NCBI GenBank assembly: GCA_018136815.1
Contig: CM030937.1
Span: 4,912,432-4,976,431 of the forward strand
DNA from: Isochrysis galbana
Taxonomy: Eukaryota > Haptophyta > Isochrysidales > Isochrysidaceae
DNA length: 64,000 bases
Direction: 5' to 3'
Made by a program: the position numbers and the translations under genes. Below, piece by piece: positions 1 to 11,004 of the stretch (its first letter is position 1; every line of letters begins with the position of its first letter). The notes under the pieces were generated by a model. It saw only the letters and a program-made list of their open reading frames with translations. It did no database searches and was not told the DNA's origin.

Positions 1-690
1 AAAACTTTCTACACCCCCACGCTCCCAGCCCTTCTCCCCCCGCCATCAGGCGGCTCCCCCCGTGCACTACTAGGGGGATTGGGGTGAAGGGCTTAGATAT
101 GGTCCGGTGGCCCGCGCCTCCCCCCGGTGATCTGTTCCCTCTCTTCCTCCTGTGTCTCCGAGTGGGCGGCGACCTCAGTCCCGACTTATCCTGTAAACAG
201 GTGCGGGACTTACCTATTTTTCGGTGGGCGGAGCTCCGCTCCGCCCACCCCCTTCTCCGCGCTCTCTCTCCCCTCTCCTGCGGCACGCGCGATGGCGCGC
301 CTGCGGCAGGCCTGCAGCTGCCCATTGGCGACCCTGGAGGCTCATGGAGGCCAGCTCAGGGGGCAGAGGAGGCTGGGGCTACGCCCTGGCCTCCCCTGCC
401 TCTCCCTCGCTGGCGCTCCTGAGCCTCAGGGGCCCCCACGCTGCACCTGTCTGCCTGTCGAACAGGGGGGGAGGAGGGGTTGGAGCAATGGGCTGGCCAC
501 GCCGGGCCAGGATGGGCGAATCAGGCGAGCCTGTCAGTGGGAGAGAGGGTCAGCAGGGCAGTGGCCTCCTGGCAAGCCATCAGGCGTGCCAGGAGGATGG
601 GTGGTTCCTCCCCCATGGCGGGGGAGGAGTGGAGAGAGGGGGGGGCTCGTGCCCCCCCATGGGCGAGCTAAGTATAAACTTAGTTGTGTT
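1..690 (-). repeat. Repeat family R, copy 1 (continues off the window)
   Basis: This is a GC-rich interspersed repeat read on the minus strand. It begins at a palindromic hairpin (668-683), has an ATGG at 660, and runs leftwards to the window edge. The same sequence is found at 39041-39725 (plus), 53280-53666 (minus) and 58128-58440 (plus); its distal end is found again at 1216-1410 and 40826-40910. The overlapping open frames across 84-807 are low-complexity and not conserved as one protein, so I do not call a gene. It is probably a non-autonomous retroposon. Confidence 0.7.
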
Positions 691-1009
691 CATACGGCAG
701 TAGGAATGGGTGCTGCTACTCGTGCATGCGTATGCTGCCTGCCACAGCATGGGAAGATGGGAAGTAATGATACTTTTTGTCCATTGCTACCGTCTCAAAT
801 CATGTAAATTTTCCTCGCATTGGCTAGTTCGGTACCCGCCAAGTCGCCTTTAGAGATTACTCTTCTCCACCACGCTTTCAGTAGGAGAAAGGGCACATCT
901 CGTGGACAAGTGTGCTTTCTGAGACGGTGGAGCTCCTCAACAAGTCTCAAGAAGAAGGGCGCAACCTGAGACAAGCGCGCAGCGAGCGACAGGCGACCTG
1001 GCTCCTTTG

Positions 1010-1205
1010 GGTCAAGATTGCCCGAAAGGAGGAAACCTGGAATCTATCCTGACAAACAGGCTAGAAGGAACGAAACGAGAACCCGAATTCTAGGCCTAGG
1101 CCGCTAGGGACGAACCCTACCAACCTAGATATGCCTGAGCTTCACCGTGTGGCCGCACGGCGATGGACCTGGAAATAAGAACCTGGAAATCGCATCATCT
1201 AAGAT
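1010..1205 (+). repeat. Repeat S, copy 1
   Basis: About 190 bp that match 53855-54075 in the same orientation, including the shared blocks GAAAGGAGGAAACCTGGA, AGAAGGAACGAAACGA, and a stretch ending GGAAATCGCATCATCTA. It sits next to repeat R or T material at both places, so it may be the inner part of a larger element. No coding signal seen. Confidence 0.6.
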
Positions 1206-1215
1206 GAATGCGACA

Positions 1216-1410
1216 TCGGGGCTGAGGCCGCCACCAGCCCGGTAGGCAGAGGAGGAAGGGGGGAACGGATCACCGGGGGGGGGGGGGGGGCGCGGGCCAC
1301 CGGACCATATCTAAGCCCTTCACCCTATGCCCCTAGTAGCTAGTAGTGCACGGGGGGAGGCGCCTGATGGCGGGGGGGAAGGGCCGGGGGAGTGGGGGTG
1401 TAGAAAGTAT
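1216..1410 (+). repeat. Distal end of repeat R, inverted relative to 1-190
   Basis: The sequence from the gaggccgcc block through the poly-G tract, the GTGCAC-containing block and the GTAGAAAGT end is the reverse complement of the first 190 bp of the window, with about 85-90% agreement by eye. It could be one arm of a 1.4-kb element with long terminal inverted repeats, or a second, truncated R copy in opposite orientation. I favour the second, because R also occurs elsewhere as a single unit. Confidence 0.6.
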
Positions 1411-1439
1411 GCTACGTGTAGGTAATGGTTCCATTCGCC

Positions 1440-1601
1440 GCGAGTGCGGTAAGAATATTGTGAAGTTTTTTTTAGGAGCCCCGCTGAAACTTGCCACGAT
1501 CAAGCGCGAACTTGATTCCACAGCGGACATCGCGGTGGGGGTGGGCGGGGAGAGAGGAGGGTGGCGTGGCGGGCTCCATGACCCTATCGTTACGACGATC
1601 G
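1440..1601 (-). mobile_element. LINE-type 5' start (hairpin plus ATGGAGC), truncated
   Basis: On the minus strand a hairpin (1584-1601, ATCGT pairing with ACGAT) is followed by an ATG at 1579 whose frame begins Met-Glu-Pro-Ala, close to the Met-Glu-Arg-Ala starts of the LINE copies at 20158, 40795 and 58578. The frame closes within about 100 nt. I read this as the 5' end of a truncated LINE-group element, not a host gene. Confidence 0.45.
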
Positions 1602-1863
1602 TTGTAAACTTAGTTGCTGAAAACACATGTGTACATGAGAAGATCAAACAGGTCCCCTTCAGTGAGCCTCTCCAGCAACAACAACCACATCAAGCATCCA
1701 CAACAACTATCTAGCCGTTTGCACGATCTGTAGTTTGCATGTGTATGTCTCGTTCCGATCGCGGGGAAGACGAGTTTGTGGCCCGTGCATGCCCCAAGCC
1801 ACAAGAGCGCAAGGCCGACATCATCACAGCGAACTAGCCGAGGGCACTCGCATGGGAAGCCAT

Positions 1864-2650
1864 TTATGGCTCATAGGGTATGATGGGTACACCAATTGAG
1901 GCCCGCCGACTCATGACATGTTCGCGAACCCGCTCGTGATTTGCGGCTCGTGCGCGTTTGATTCGGGCAGAGTACCTGCGATTTTACGGGCGCAGCAATG
2001 AGAGAGGCAGGGTGAATATGAAGACATAACAAAACGAGGCCCTTCCGTAATGCTCGGCATGGGTCTCACCTTTCTGCTCGCACGCAAGCAGCTCGTGCAC
2101 TGGGCTGCAAGATGGTCTGATTCCTGGCATTCTCCATGTCTACGCCCACGGTAAAGTTCCCGTCAGCACAGGGTGCTTCAGGCACCAGCTTAATATCTGC
2201 TTTTCGTGTCGGTGATGCAGCTCGCGCCACGGCGATGAATTCGCCAAGGGTCGGTAATGATGGCCCATCTCCTCGCCTGCTCCCCTTCTGATGTTTGCTG
2301 CGCTCGTTACTACTTGGCTTAGAATTTGATGACTTTGGGTGCTGCCTGAAAGTCGAGGCCTTGATGGAGGAGCGTTTTCTCAATGGCATCGGATCAGCGC
2401 CCTCTACGAGGGCGAGCACCGCGCGTGCCACTTGTGCAACTTGGCTGTCTCCACCTCCAGCCATCACGGCAAGTCTCGCCTCGCCCCCCGCCTGTCGAAT
2501 GAAGGCGATCTGGGCAGGGTCCTCGGCCATCTTGGCAAGCTCATGGACAGCTTTCCGGGCAGAGAATGACTCGATCCCACCCAGCAGCGCCGTGACTAAC
2601 TTGTTCACCTTCTTGCGGCTGGAATTGTCGGTTCCGGACGCGGAGGCCAT
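1864..2650 (-). CDS. Small ARM-repeat-like protein, two exons
   Basis: Exon 1 is 2650-2070 and exon 2 is 1975-1864. The in-frame stop at the end of the longer open frame overlaps a GTGAGA donor; joining to a cag acceptor before 1975 keeps the frame and adds 36 residues, giving about 230 aa. I chose the ATG at 2650 (MASASGTDNSSRKK) because the sequence upstream in that frame is Pro/Arg-rich and unstructured. Residues 20-85 are helical, with an armadillo-like pattern (AVHELAKMAEDPAQIAFIRQ, then VARAVLALVEGA). The rest is basic, Ser/Lys-rich and probably disordered. Function is unknown; ARM-type units usually bind other proteins. The splice model comes from reading donor and acceptor sites only. 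Confidence 0.5.
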
Positions 2651-3296
2651 TCGAATCGGCCGCCGTGGGGATGCCGAGGGGGAGGGGGGGGGCTTTGAGA
2701 GAGTTTTCTTCTTAGGCCTCAGCTCCCTCGATCTGATCGTCTGAATGAGATTTCTAGTAAACACTGGTCCTCTTCTCCCGCTCTCTGGCTGTGAGTCCAA
2801 GGGTGATATCCCAAGTATCACTGACAATCAGAGAATTAAACCCGACGAGAGCACTCCTCTCCTTCTCAATAATAAGGTGCTTCCTCTCGTCTCCTCTCTA
2901 CTTTATTCTTTAAACCCCTCATAACATTATACTCTACTTGCTGTCTCTGAGCTGGCACTGCTGCCCCCCCCCACCCTCTCTCTCATCTCCTCCTCCTCCC
3001 CGCCAATATCTCCGTGGTGTCTCCTCGCTCTGGACGCGCCCCCTCTCCTCTCTTCCTCTCTCTTCCTCTCTTCCTCTCTTTCACCTGCCCTTTCTTTCAC
3101 CTGCCGTTTCCTCCTTCTCTCTCCTCTTCCCTCTATTCTTTCAGAGAGTCTCACACCGGCTTCTTCTCTCCTCAAGATATTTTCTTAGGGATTCTCGTGC
3201 TGTTAGTTCTCTCTCCATCCCTCTCCTGTCTCTCTCTCCTCTCTCTGCTGCCCTCTGCTCCCCCCCCCCTTCCCCTCGCCCTCGCGTCCCCTTCCC

Positions 3297-4073
3297 ATGT
3301 GCACCCGGCTGCTCCTCCTCGCGCTCGCGCTCTCATGCGCCAACGCGCTGGTCATCGGCCGACTGGGCAGCCCTAGGATGCAGCTGGCGCCCGCGCCCAC
3401 CAAGACCAAGACCTTCCAGACCACCGACGGCGGAGGCGGCGGCAAGGGCGGCAGCGGGCCCGCGGCAGTCGTCGCCAAGCCGCAGCGCAAGGCGCACGTG
3501 GAGGAGACACCCAAGTGGAAGGTAATCCTGCTCGGTGACGAAGGATATGAGGAGGAGCCGGTGAGCATACGCTGTGTCCGCGCACACTTAGCATACGCTG
3601 TGCCCTCCGCACTAGCCCGCGCCCGGGCCCAACCACACGTGGCAGGAATGAGCGTAGATGAATGTGGCTGCTGCAGGTCTGTGAGGCTCTGGTGCGTGTC
3701 ATCCCGGAGGTCAAGGGCGAGGCGAAGCAAAAGTACATGGAGGCGCAAAAGACAGGTGTGATGTAGTTCAGGGCCGTGCTGATTCACGCTGTTCTTTGCC
3801 CTGAGGTTGACGCACTCCGCTAGCAGGGGCTCTCTTTGCCATTTCCAGGGGCTAGAAAAGATGAGGGGGGGGGGAGCCTCACGTGCGATCTTGTGTGTCG
3901 CATGTTTCGAGTAAGGCTAGTGTACCACAGAGATGGCACACGCCTCGATGTGTCCCATCCTGGATGTAGGCAAGTCGTTATTGGTCGTCGTGCCATTTGA
4001 GCATGCGGAGCTGTACCAGGAGCAACTTGCACGGGAAGACCCCATGATCTTTGCGGATCTCGAGGAGGAATAG
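3297..4073 (+). CDS. clpS-like: ClpS-like N-degron adaptor, plastid-targeted, three exons
   Basis: Exons 3297-3560, 3677-3755 and 3970-4073 join in frame across GT-AG introns and give 148 aa. The N-terminus (MCTRLLLLALALSCANALV) is a signal peptide, followed by a Ser/Lys/Thr/Pro transit-like stretch and a Gly-rich linker; this suggests import into a complex plastid. The mature part follows the ClpS fold order: WKVILLGDEGYEEEP, then VCEALVRVIPEVKGEAKQKY, then MEAQKTGK, then VVVPFEHAELYQEQLARE. Known ClpS proteins hand N-degron substrates to the Clp protease. Here the usual Asn-Asp-Asp in the binding loop reads Gly-Asp-Glu, and the usual His before the TGK turn is Gln, so substrate choice may have changed. 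The C-terminus is acidic (DLEEE). Family assignment is strong; the altered function is inferred. Confidence 0.8.
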
Positions 4074-5231
4074 ATTGATCTCACGAAAATGCCAGCTTAA
4101 TAGGACGGCCGTATGGTGTGCTCGCTCGTACTTGTTAGGCCTCAAATAGGGATGAGGGAAGGAGGCTATGATTTATTGCATGCTAGCGCAACGATGGCTG
4201 ATCAAGAGTTCGACTGCCCGCCTTATGCGCAAGTAGCCCATCCGACCCATGGAGAAGGCTCAACCATGGTGATCTACCCTTCTGTCAGTGAAGCATGCCC
4301 TTAGTCATCGGTGAATGTAGCGTGCGTGCTGCCGCTAACAGATGCAGTGAGGCGCGGCGTGATGTGGTGTCTCCGATGGTATGGAGATTTGAGATGTGCT
4401 ACGTTGCGCAATACTCCTGGTAACGCTAGACGCGAGAAGGTGCGTGTTGGTAGAGTTGGTGGTGTGGATGGAGCTGTGGATCTTTACCAGCTGGAAGATG
4501 AATATAGGGGGTGGGAAGGGACGAGGAGGGCAGGGGAGACATCGGGCACGGGCTGTGGACATGGGGAAGGCCCAGGCGGGACGCTAGACGCGCTAGATGG
4601 CTCGGCACACTGGGAGGCGTAGCACGTAAAAAAACCTTTTGATGTTCACGCCTCGCATCTACCGTGTTGCCGCGCCCCATCTCCCTAAACTCCTAAACTT
4701 CCCCCACCATAATCTGCCTTGCGGTTCCTCCCCTTGTGCGTTACGTAGGGGCCCGGGCCCGGGTTGTGGGCAAGGCTAGGGCTCGATTAAACCTATTAGT
4801 CTATTAATGGATTAATACCCCATTAATAGGGGGTACTAGCGCCCAACCTATTAATCGATATGGGGTTATCGAGAAACTCCCTCTATCAATCCATTAACAG
4901 GCGGGGGTTTTGGCCCCAAGGTTCCCTATACAGCGCGCCGCGCGCCGCCCCCGCGGCGGCCCTGCGGCAACCTCATTCCCAGCGCGGAGCTGCGGGCGCT
5001 AGCCTCACGGCTAGGGGTAGAATATATGATAAAGACCGCCACGGAGGCGGGCTAGGAGCCGAATCAAGCAAACAATTGAACAAACAACATAGGAAGCGAG
5101 CTCAGATCGAGCTAAACACAAATCCAAAACACACCCCAAGTCACGAGAGCACCATAAGGATGATAGAGAGAGAGAGAGAGAGAGAGAGAAAGTGCCACGA
5201 GTGAAAAGTCCGATAGGCCTGCCCTGAACAC
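4074..5231. other. Intergenic, no supported gene
   Basis: Open frames here are short and lack recognisable features. From 4780 to 4915 the sequence turns AT-rich with several ATTAAT words, including a 10-bp inverted repeat (CTATTAATGG pairing with CCATTAATAG). A GC-rich patch follows. Confidence 0.5.
5161..5189. repeat. (GA)n microsatellite
   Basis: A run of alternating G and A of about 28 bp lies at 5163-5190. Confidence 0.9.
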
Positions 5232-5420
5232 GCGTCCGTAACCGGGCCCATGGTAGTGTACCAAGGCCGCACCCCCGACACCGAAGACAAAGGAACGAGG
5301 GGGGGAAGGGGAGGAAACGGAGGGAGGGGATGAAAGGGCGATGTCCGCTATGTGGAGGTAGAGGCCGAGTAGCGATAGGGTTGTAGCCCTGAATCTTCAG
5401 ATCTTTTTTTTTTGACGTCG
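5232..5420 (-). repeat. SINE-like family U, copy 1
   Basis: Read on the minus strand it starts with an A-run and a tgaagatt block, then ACATCGCCCTTTC, a C-rich stretch, TCGTTCCTTTGTCTTCGG and a GTACACTACCATGGG end. The same ordered blocks occur at 33349-33520 (plus), 35290-35560 (minus) and 49190-49375 (plus). Confidence 0.55.
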
Positions 5421-5837
5421 TTGTCGTTGTCGTTCTCCTCGTTGTCATCCTCAACACCGCTGTCCACTGACACCTCAGAGCCGGTGCTCTCGGCAAGCAT
5501 GTAGTCCTCGTCGATCTTGTCGTCGTTCTCAGTCACGCTCGTGGACGTTGTCCCACAGGCCGGTGGCTTCGACAGCGACGTATGCGCTGACGAGCGAGCG
5601 GAGAGACGGAGAGAGGGAAAGTGAATGAGGATGCGGACAGGCCCGGCTGGGGCTGTGGGCTGTGGGCTGTGGACTGTGGCGGCGCTGGCGGGCTGGCAAT
5701 GAATGTGTTGGCCTTGCGACGGGCCGCCGCGCGCGCAGGCTCACCTCGACGGCTCCTCACCATCTTCTCGCTGAGGGAGTGAGAGTGTGAGAGTGTGAGT
5801 GAGAGTGAGCAGGGCCGCCACGGGCCACAGGGGAGTC

Positions 5838-5960
5838 GCTGTTCTCCCATAACGTTAAGCTTGACTACGTGATCGTCGCCACTCCGGCGCAAATAGTACC
5901 TATGCTCTTTGTCCACTAGAATGTCTCCTAGATCATGCGGGCACGCACTTGATACTGAGA
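5838..5960 (-). pseudogene. LINE polyprotein fragment
   Basis: The minus-strand frame reads GDILVDKEHRYYLRRSGDDH followed by VVKLNVMGEQ. It aligns with GEVLVDKDHNFYLRRRGDYH plus KVQLNVMGEP in the LINE at 16552-19881. Only about 40 codons of homology remain, so it is a relic. An acidic frame just downstream (5348-5536, Asp/Asn/Glu-rich) may belong to the same insertion but has no recognisable match. Confidence 0.65.
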
Positions 5961-7149
5961 GCAGATGTACACCGGCGGCGAGCGCCCCGCGCTACACACA
6001 TGTCGCGCCATCTCGTGAAGTGTATGAGCGCTCCCTACAGTGACAGTGAGTGAGTGGGAGACGAAGGAACAGAGGCGGCTCAGCAAAGGGATGGTGGGCG
6101 GTGGGCGAGGGCGTCGAGAACTGCTCACCGGCCACGGCAGTGGTCCGGCAGTGGTCCAAGATAATGTGCCACCATGGCCTCGCGACTCCCTCTCCCTCCC
6201 GGTCCACCAGACCCGCGAGACCACGAGAGCCCCTACTCCTCTCGCCTCGCGCCTCGCGCTATTGTCAGACTTTTGTACAGCCATTTTAGGCCCGCTCCAC
6301 CTGCTGCGACGGTCGTGTGAGAACGACGCGTGCGCGACGGAGCAACGCTGGCAGGGCAGTGTGCCTGCGGTTCTGACTCACTTGTGGGAGCCCTGCGGCA
6401 GCCCGCATAGTGGCTAGGCCAGATGTGTCGGATCAGCCCGATGAAAGCGGGAGTCCTGCCGGCATTTCCCAAAAATAGAACGTCAAACTTTTGGCAACGA
6501 GGGGTAGTTCCAACACTGCGAAGTCGTTGTCTTCAAATTTTAAAGCTACCGGTAGTCTTCGTTGCGCCCCTTCTACCGCTAATCTACAAGGCTGCGAGAA
6601 GAGTGACAGAAATCTTAAGGGAGATTTACTTTGTTTGACGAAAGGCTGAAGTGTTGCAGTTGAACCGAAATCTGATGATGTGAGTGCTCCTTGTGAGAGA
6701 CTGAGATTGATGTGTGAGAATTCCTCTATCCCAGATTGGGTGCACTGGTGGTAAATAGAGGATTCCACCAGCTCCAGCTAGGAGTAAAGTACCAGCTATG
6801 CTGCCTCTCAGAGAGGGAGAGAGCGAGGGGGCAGAGCTGGAAAAAGGCGGGAAAGAGGGCCGTGAGCGAGGAATAGAGGGGCGGGCGGGCGGGCGGGCGG
6901 GGGGGGGGGGGGGGAGGGAGTCGAGCGGCCGAGGGCAGAGCGAGCAGCGGGCGGGAGGCGGAGAGAGAGGAGGCGACGAGGAGGGGAGCCGCGGCGGCGG
7001 GCGAGGGGTGTGTTGGTGTGTGTGGGCGGAGTGTCGAGTGGGACGAGAGAGGGAGCGGGCGGTTGGGTTTTGGGCTCGTATGCGAGGGAGGTGAGGAGAG
7101 AGCGAGGGAGACAACGGCAAGATAGAGAGTGAGGAGAGCGTGAGCGGCA
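5961..7149. other. Intergenic, low-complexity G-rich upstream of TDP1
   Basis: No convincing gene. From 6800 to 7130 the plus strand is extremely purine-rich, with GGGC repeats at 6880-6900 and a poly-G run at 6900-6914. Open frames here on both strands are by-products of this composition. The region probably holds the TDP1 promoter and 5' UTR, but I see no defined element. Confidence 0.4.
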
Positions 7150-10100
7150 ATGGTATCGACTGGCCCATCGTCCCGCTGTCCTGCTCGTCGCTTCGTGGGG
7201 GACACTCTACGTCTCAATCGGCTGGACTGCGCACCACCTGCCTCCGCTGGCGCGCCCGATGAGGTGAGCCCGTACGAGCTGTTTGAGTGCGATGGAGTTG
7301 GTCGCGGCAGTCCAAACCTCCATGCAGTGCTCGCCACAAGCTACGGCTGCGACTACGGCTTTGTGGACTCGCTGGTGGACGGATCCCCGGCCGATTTAGC
7401 CGGTAACGTCATTATCTTCGACAACCAGAGGGATCATCACCGCAAGATGGGCGGGCTCGACCAGGACACCTATGCACGCCGTACCGTTGTGATGCCACAT
7501 TTTCACTCGTACGCGTCGACGCAGGCGGAACGGATGAGGATGCAGCGAGGAACGATGCACCCCAAATTAATGATTCTTGAATTTCGCTCGGTGGAAGGTG
7601 CTCCGTGTGAGCGATTCCTGCGCGTCGTCATCGGCTCGGCCAATCTGGGCCAGTACGACTCTAGGGTGAACAACCAGTACTGGGTGCACGACTTCCCATC
7701 GCGCATGTTCAAGGCGGAGCCGCCATTATCCGCACCAACCGATGCTGGCAGCAGATGTGCTGCATGCGACGAACCCATCAATGAAACTGAATGTTACGAG
7801 TGTGCGGCGCTTATACGATGCTCTTGTGAAAGGCATTTGGAGTGGGGAGAGGCATTTTGCGCTAGCTGCGCGCTCCGCAGCACCTTCCATAATGNNNNNN
7901 NNNNNNNNNNNNNNNNNNNNNNNNNNNNNNNNNNNNNNNNNNNNNNNNNNNNNNNNNNNNNNNNNNNNNNNNNNNNNNNNNNNNNNNNNNNNNNACCTTT
8001 GCCGTTTCCTTATCCATCTCTTTGGACCGACGCGTGAAGAGGTACGTGCACCTTCCCGAACATAAGACTTGGACGGCTGCTCCTGTACAGAAATCCGTTT
8101 CCTTGCGGAGCCTCTCGCGTGCGAAATGCGCGTCGAGTGAATTCGCGAACTTACCCACTTCCCGGATGCCTCCCTTAGCGTCCCGATTTATTTCTGCGTT
8201 GGCGCGCCTCTCTCTCGTCCTTCGACCTGACCCCGCCTGCAGGGGTCCACCTGATCCTCTCTGTCCCTGGACGATTTTCTGAAGGTGAGCACAGTGGCTG
8301 GGGCCAGTGGGCTTTGGCACACAAGCTACGGCAAGGCGTCGCCGAGAGCATGGAACACCCGCCTGTAGCTGCGATAGAGTATGCATTGAGTTCATGTGGC
8401 CGGGTTGAGGACTTTCGGCAGGAGATGTGGCGGACTCTACGAACAGGTGCAGCAGCAGCTGCTCCTGTGCGAGTTATTTGGCCAACAATTGCCATGGCGA
8501 CCACAGCGCTGGACTTGCAACGGAGGTCAGCTAAAGCAGGCGGGAAGCCGTCGCCATTCGTGGATGGGACGACAAACGGGAAGGATTGGGATGATGTGGA
8601 GTCGGCAACACTGGGCCCGGCGCTGACAATAGATGGGCGTACCAGTATTATGTACGGCCCTAGCGACCAGGTGTGCCGTGAATTACGTGGAGATCTTGCT
8701 GAGCACACTCCAGCCTTCGAACATCGGCGAGGGGCGCTGCATCACATCAAAATTGCAGCTGGACTTGCACCTAAAACGTCATCGAGGCATGTGGATGGCT
8801 TGCCGCTGTGTTCTTGGCTTTATCTCGGGTCACACAATCTAAGCGGGGCAGCCTGGGGCAAAAGTGAGGAGGTCCTCGTGGAAACCGACTCCGCGGATTC
8901 GGCATCGCCGGCGACGCGTCGAGAATACGTCGTTCTTTCGTATGAGCTCGGTGTGCTCATCATCCCGCATGCACCACGGCGGTTCCCGCTACCATGGGTA
9001 TCGCCAGCAAAGACTTACGGCGAGTTGGGAAATGAAGGAGTCCTCCCCTTTTCAACTGCGCGATACCTTAGCCTTCTCCACGGCAGGGGCGAGCAATCAT
9101 CGCATTTGCCGACGTTAGCCAATGCTGGCAAAGCGCGTCTCACAATCGCTCAGGCAGCACAAGATGAGGTGGCAGATGCGGAGGGAGGCATACGCCGCCT
9201 GTGGGAACGCAATGTGCGATGGAACGCCACCGACGGAGCGGAGCTTCCGAGATTATTTACGATTCCTCACGGCGAAGTCCGCCGGCTTTTATATGTGCGT
9301 GTCAACGGCGCCGGTGCACAATCATATTTGAGCATGCCTCGGCCGCCAGTGGCGCGTGCGCGTATGCGGCATATCCGTGAAATGGAGCTCGTTGCACATC
9401 GGCAAGGAGGTTCAAACCTGGGGCAAGTGATGAGAAATGGATCCGAGCACATCGTGCTGCAGCTCGACGATTTCACTGTGGGTAACGGAGAAATGCGGCA
9501 ACGGGGCGATGCCATGTTGAAGGCCTTCAAGCTAGCGAGTGGAGTCAAGACATATTTCATGAGTCGAGATGGGGTGGGTGTGGATGTGCTACATTCCTTC
9601 GATTCTGAGGTTGGCTCTCCGTGTGTACTGCTAGTTTTCTTGCGCTTGGATCGGCACGGCCTCCCAGCAAGCAGTGAGATGCTCTCTGCGCTAGCCTCTG
9701 CTCAAGAGCACATCGATCGTTTATTTTGGGGAGTCGTGCCGTATGACGCCTCCGAGCTACCCTCAGAGGCTACACAGCCATGCGAGCATTTCATGGTGAG
9801 GCATTCTGTCATCGTCGCGCACCAATGCGGGTTGCGTTGCGAAGATGACCTTCCAGCACTAGTTGCCATTGGTACTCGTTCAGGGCGCCAAATGCTGCGA
9901 ATCTCGGGCGAGGCCGCACTTGCAGCGGTGGTTTCGGCTGAGGGTGGCTTGACTGCGAGGCTTCAGAGGCTCTACAAGGGAGCAATGCTCTCGGAGTGGA
10001 CGCGCCCGAGCATTCAGCTTTTCCCGAACCGAATGGCCGATGTCGCTGAACGCCAGCATTGTCAAGCTCTTCGGGCTAGCCTGTGGGTGCGATCACGCGG

Positions 10101-11004
10101 ATTTACACTACTGTTAATCGAGCCTGAGGGGGTGCTAAAGACGCCACTTTCGACGAAAATCGTGCCTAGTGCTACCGCAGCCTCCAACCAACGACGCAAG
10201 GGGCGCCTTTGCCTAGAGAAGAACGATTCCTTTGTCTCTGAATGCGTTGCTTTCTTCCGCGCTTTGATGCTGGACCTGCCACCTGCCCTTGGTTTGAATG
10301 GCACTATTACAGATGGAAGTGGCAGCGCTCTGCGAATCGACGTTGGCGCGGATATCCAAGCCCACTCTCTTTCAGATATAGCTGTGGTCCCAGCTGTCGA
10401 CACATACAATGCCTTCAGTTGCGATGGCTCCGGGCCTACGCGAGGGCGCCTTCGTGCTGACGCCCCCAAGCTTGCCCTAGTGAGTAATGTTGGGGAGCTT
10501 GAGGTCCATCCAAGGCCAGGACAAAGCGTACCCAGTCTGGCCCACGGTGAGGCCGCTGTTCTACTCCATCGAACGGTTCAGCGTCTCGCGTCTGAACTTG
10601 GCGTGGACGCCGATGAGCTCGGCGTGAAGACGTACATCGCACCACAAGGGCGAGACATGCAAGCTCACACCGATCTGCATGGCGCTTGGGAAAAGCCAGG
10701 TCCAGGCATGCTCATTCAGGGGTTGCGAGACGCGCGGGTAGATCCGACGCAAGCGCTTATGATTGGCTTCGATTACACCGATGAGCAGGCTGCGTTTGCC
10801 GCAGGTGTGGGGTACATCGATTGTATGGCGCTCTTTAGTGGAGAGGACCTTGATGACATCTATCTATCGCCCGACCGCTTGCGCGCGAATGCGACCGCAC
10901 CTCGTGTCTTTGCAGCACCAACGAGTTCCAAACCCCGACCCACAACCCGAGATTTTACGGCGGAGCGGACCACGTGCGTTGGCAAGCGGCAACGTGGATG
11001 CTAG
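7150..11004 (+). CDS. TDP1: TDP1 with zinc-binding insert and HAD-like C-terminal domain
   Basis: The start at 7150 (MVSTGPSSRC) opens the first part, which reads into a 100-N gap at 7895; the coding sequence resumes at about 8242 after a ctgcag acceptor and is open to 11004. TDP1 hydrolyses 3'-phosphotyrosyl links left by trapped topoisomerase I. First catalytic motif: His137, Lys139 (GTMHPKLMIL) and Asn165 (IGSANLGQYD). Second: the HIK at 8743-8751 and the Asn at 8836 (LGSHNLSGAAWG), followed by SYELGVLIIP. VPGRFSEGEHSGWGQW near 8266 matches the PGRF...WG region of TDP1. Between the motifs lie eight or more Cys/His residues (Cys203, 206, 215, 218, 224, 226, His229, Cys237, Cys240), a likely zinc-binding insert. 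About 600 extra residues follow TDP1; the last 300 resemble a HAD phosphatase. Exon limits around the gap are uncertain. Confidence 0.82.
7895..7994. other. Assembly gap of 100 N
   Basis: Exactly 100 undetermined bases interrupt the TDP1 gene. The round number suggests a placeholder gap of unknown true length. At least part of one intron and perhaps an exon are missing. Confidence 0.99.

Noticed and set aside
84..807. 226-codon ORF at the window start
   Set aside because: It spans repeat R; the frame is not preserved in other R copies.
1..1410. A DNA transposon with 190-bp terminal inverted repeats
   Set aside because: The arms match, but R also exists as a single unit with its own target duplication at 52295-53666, so two R copies in opposite orientation explain it better. 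The left edge is cut by the window.
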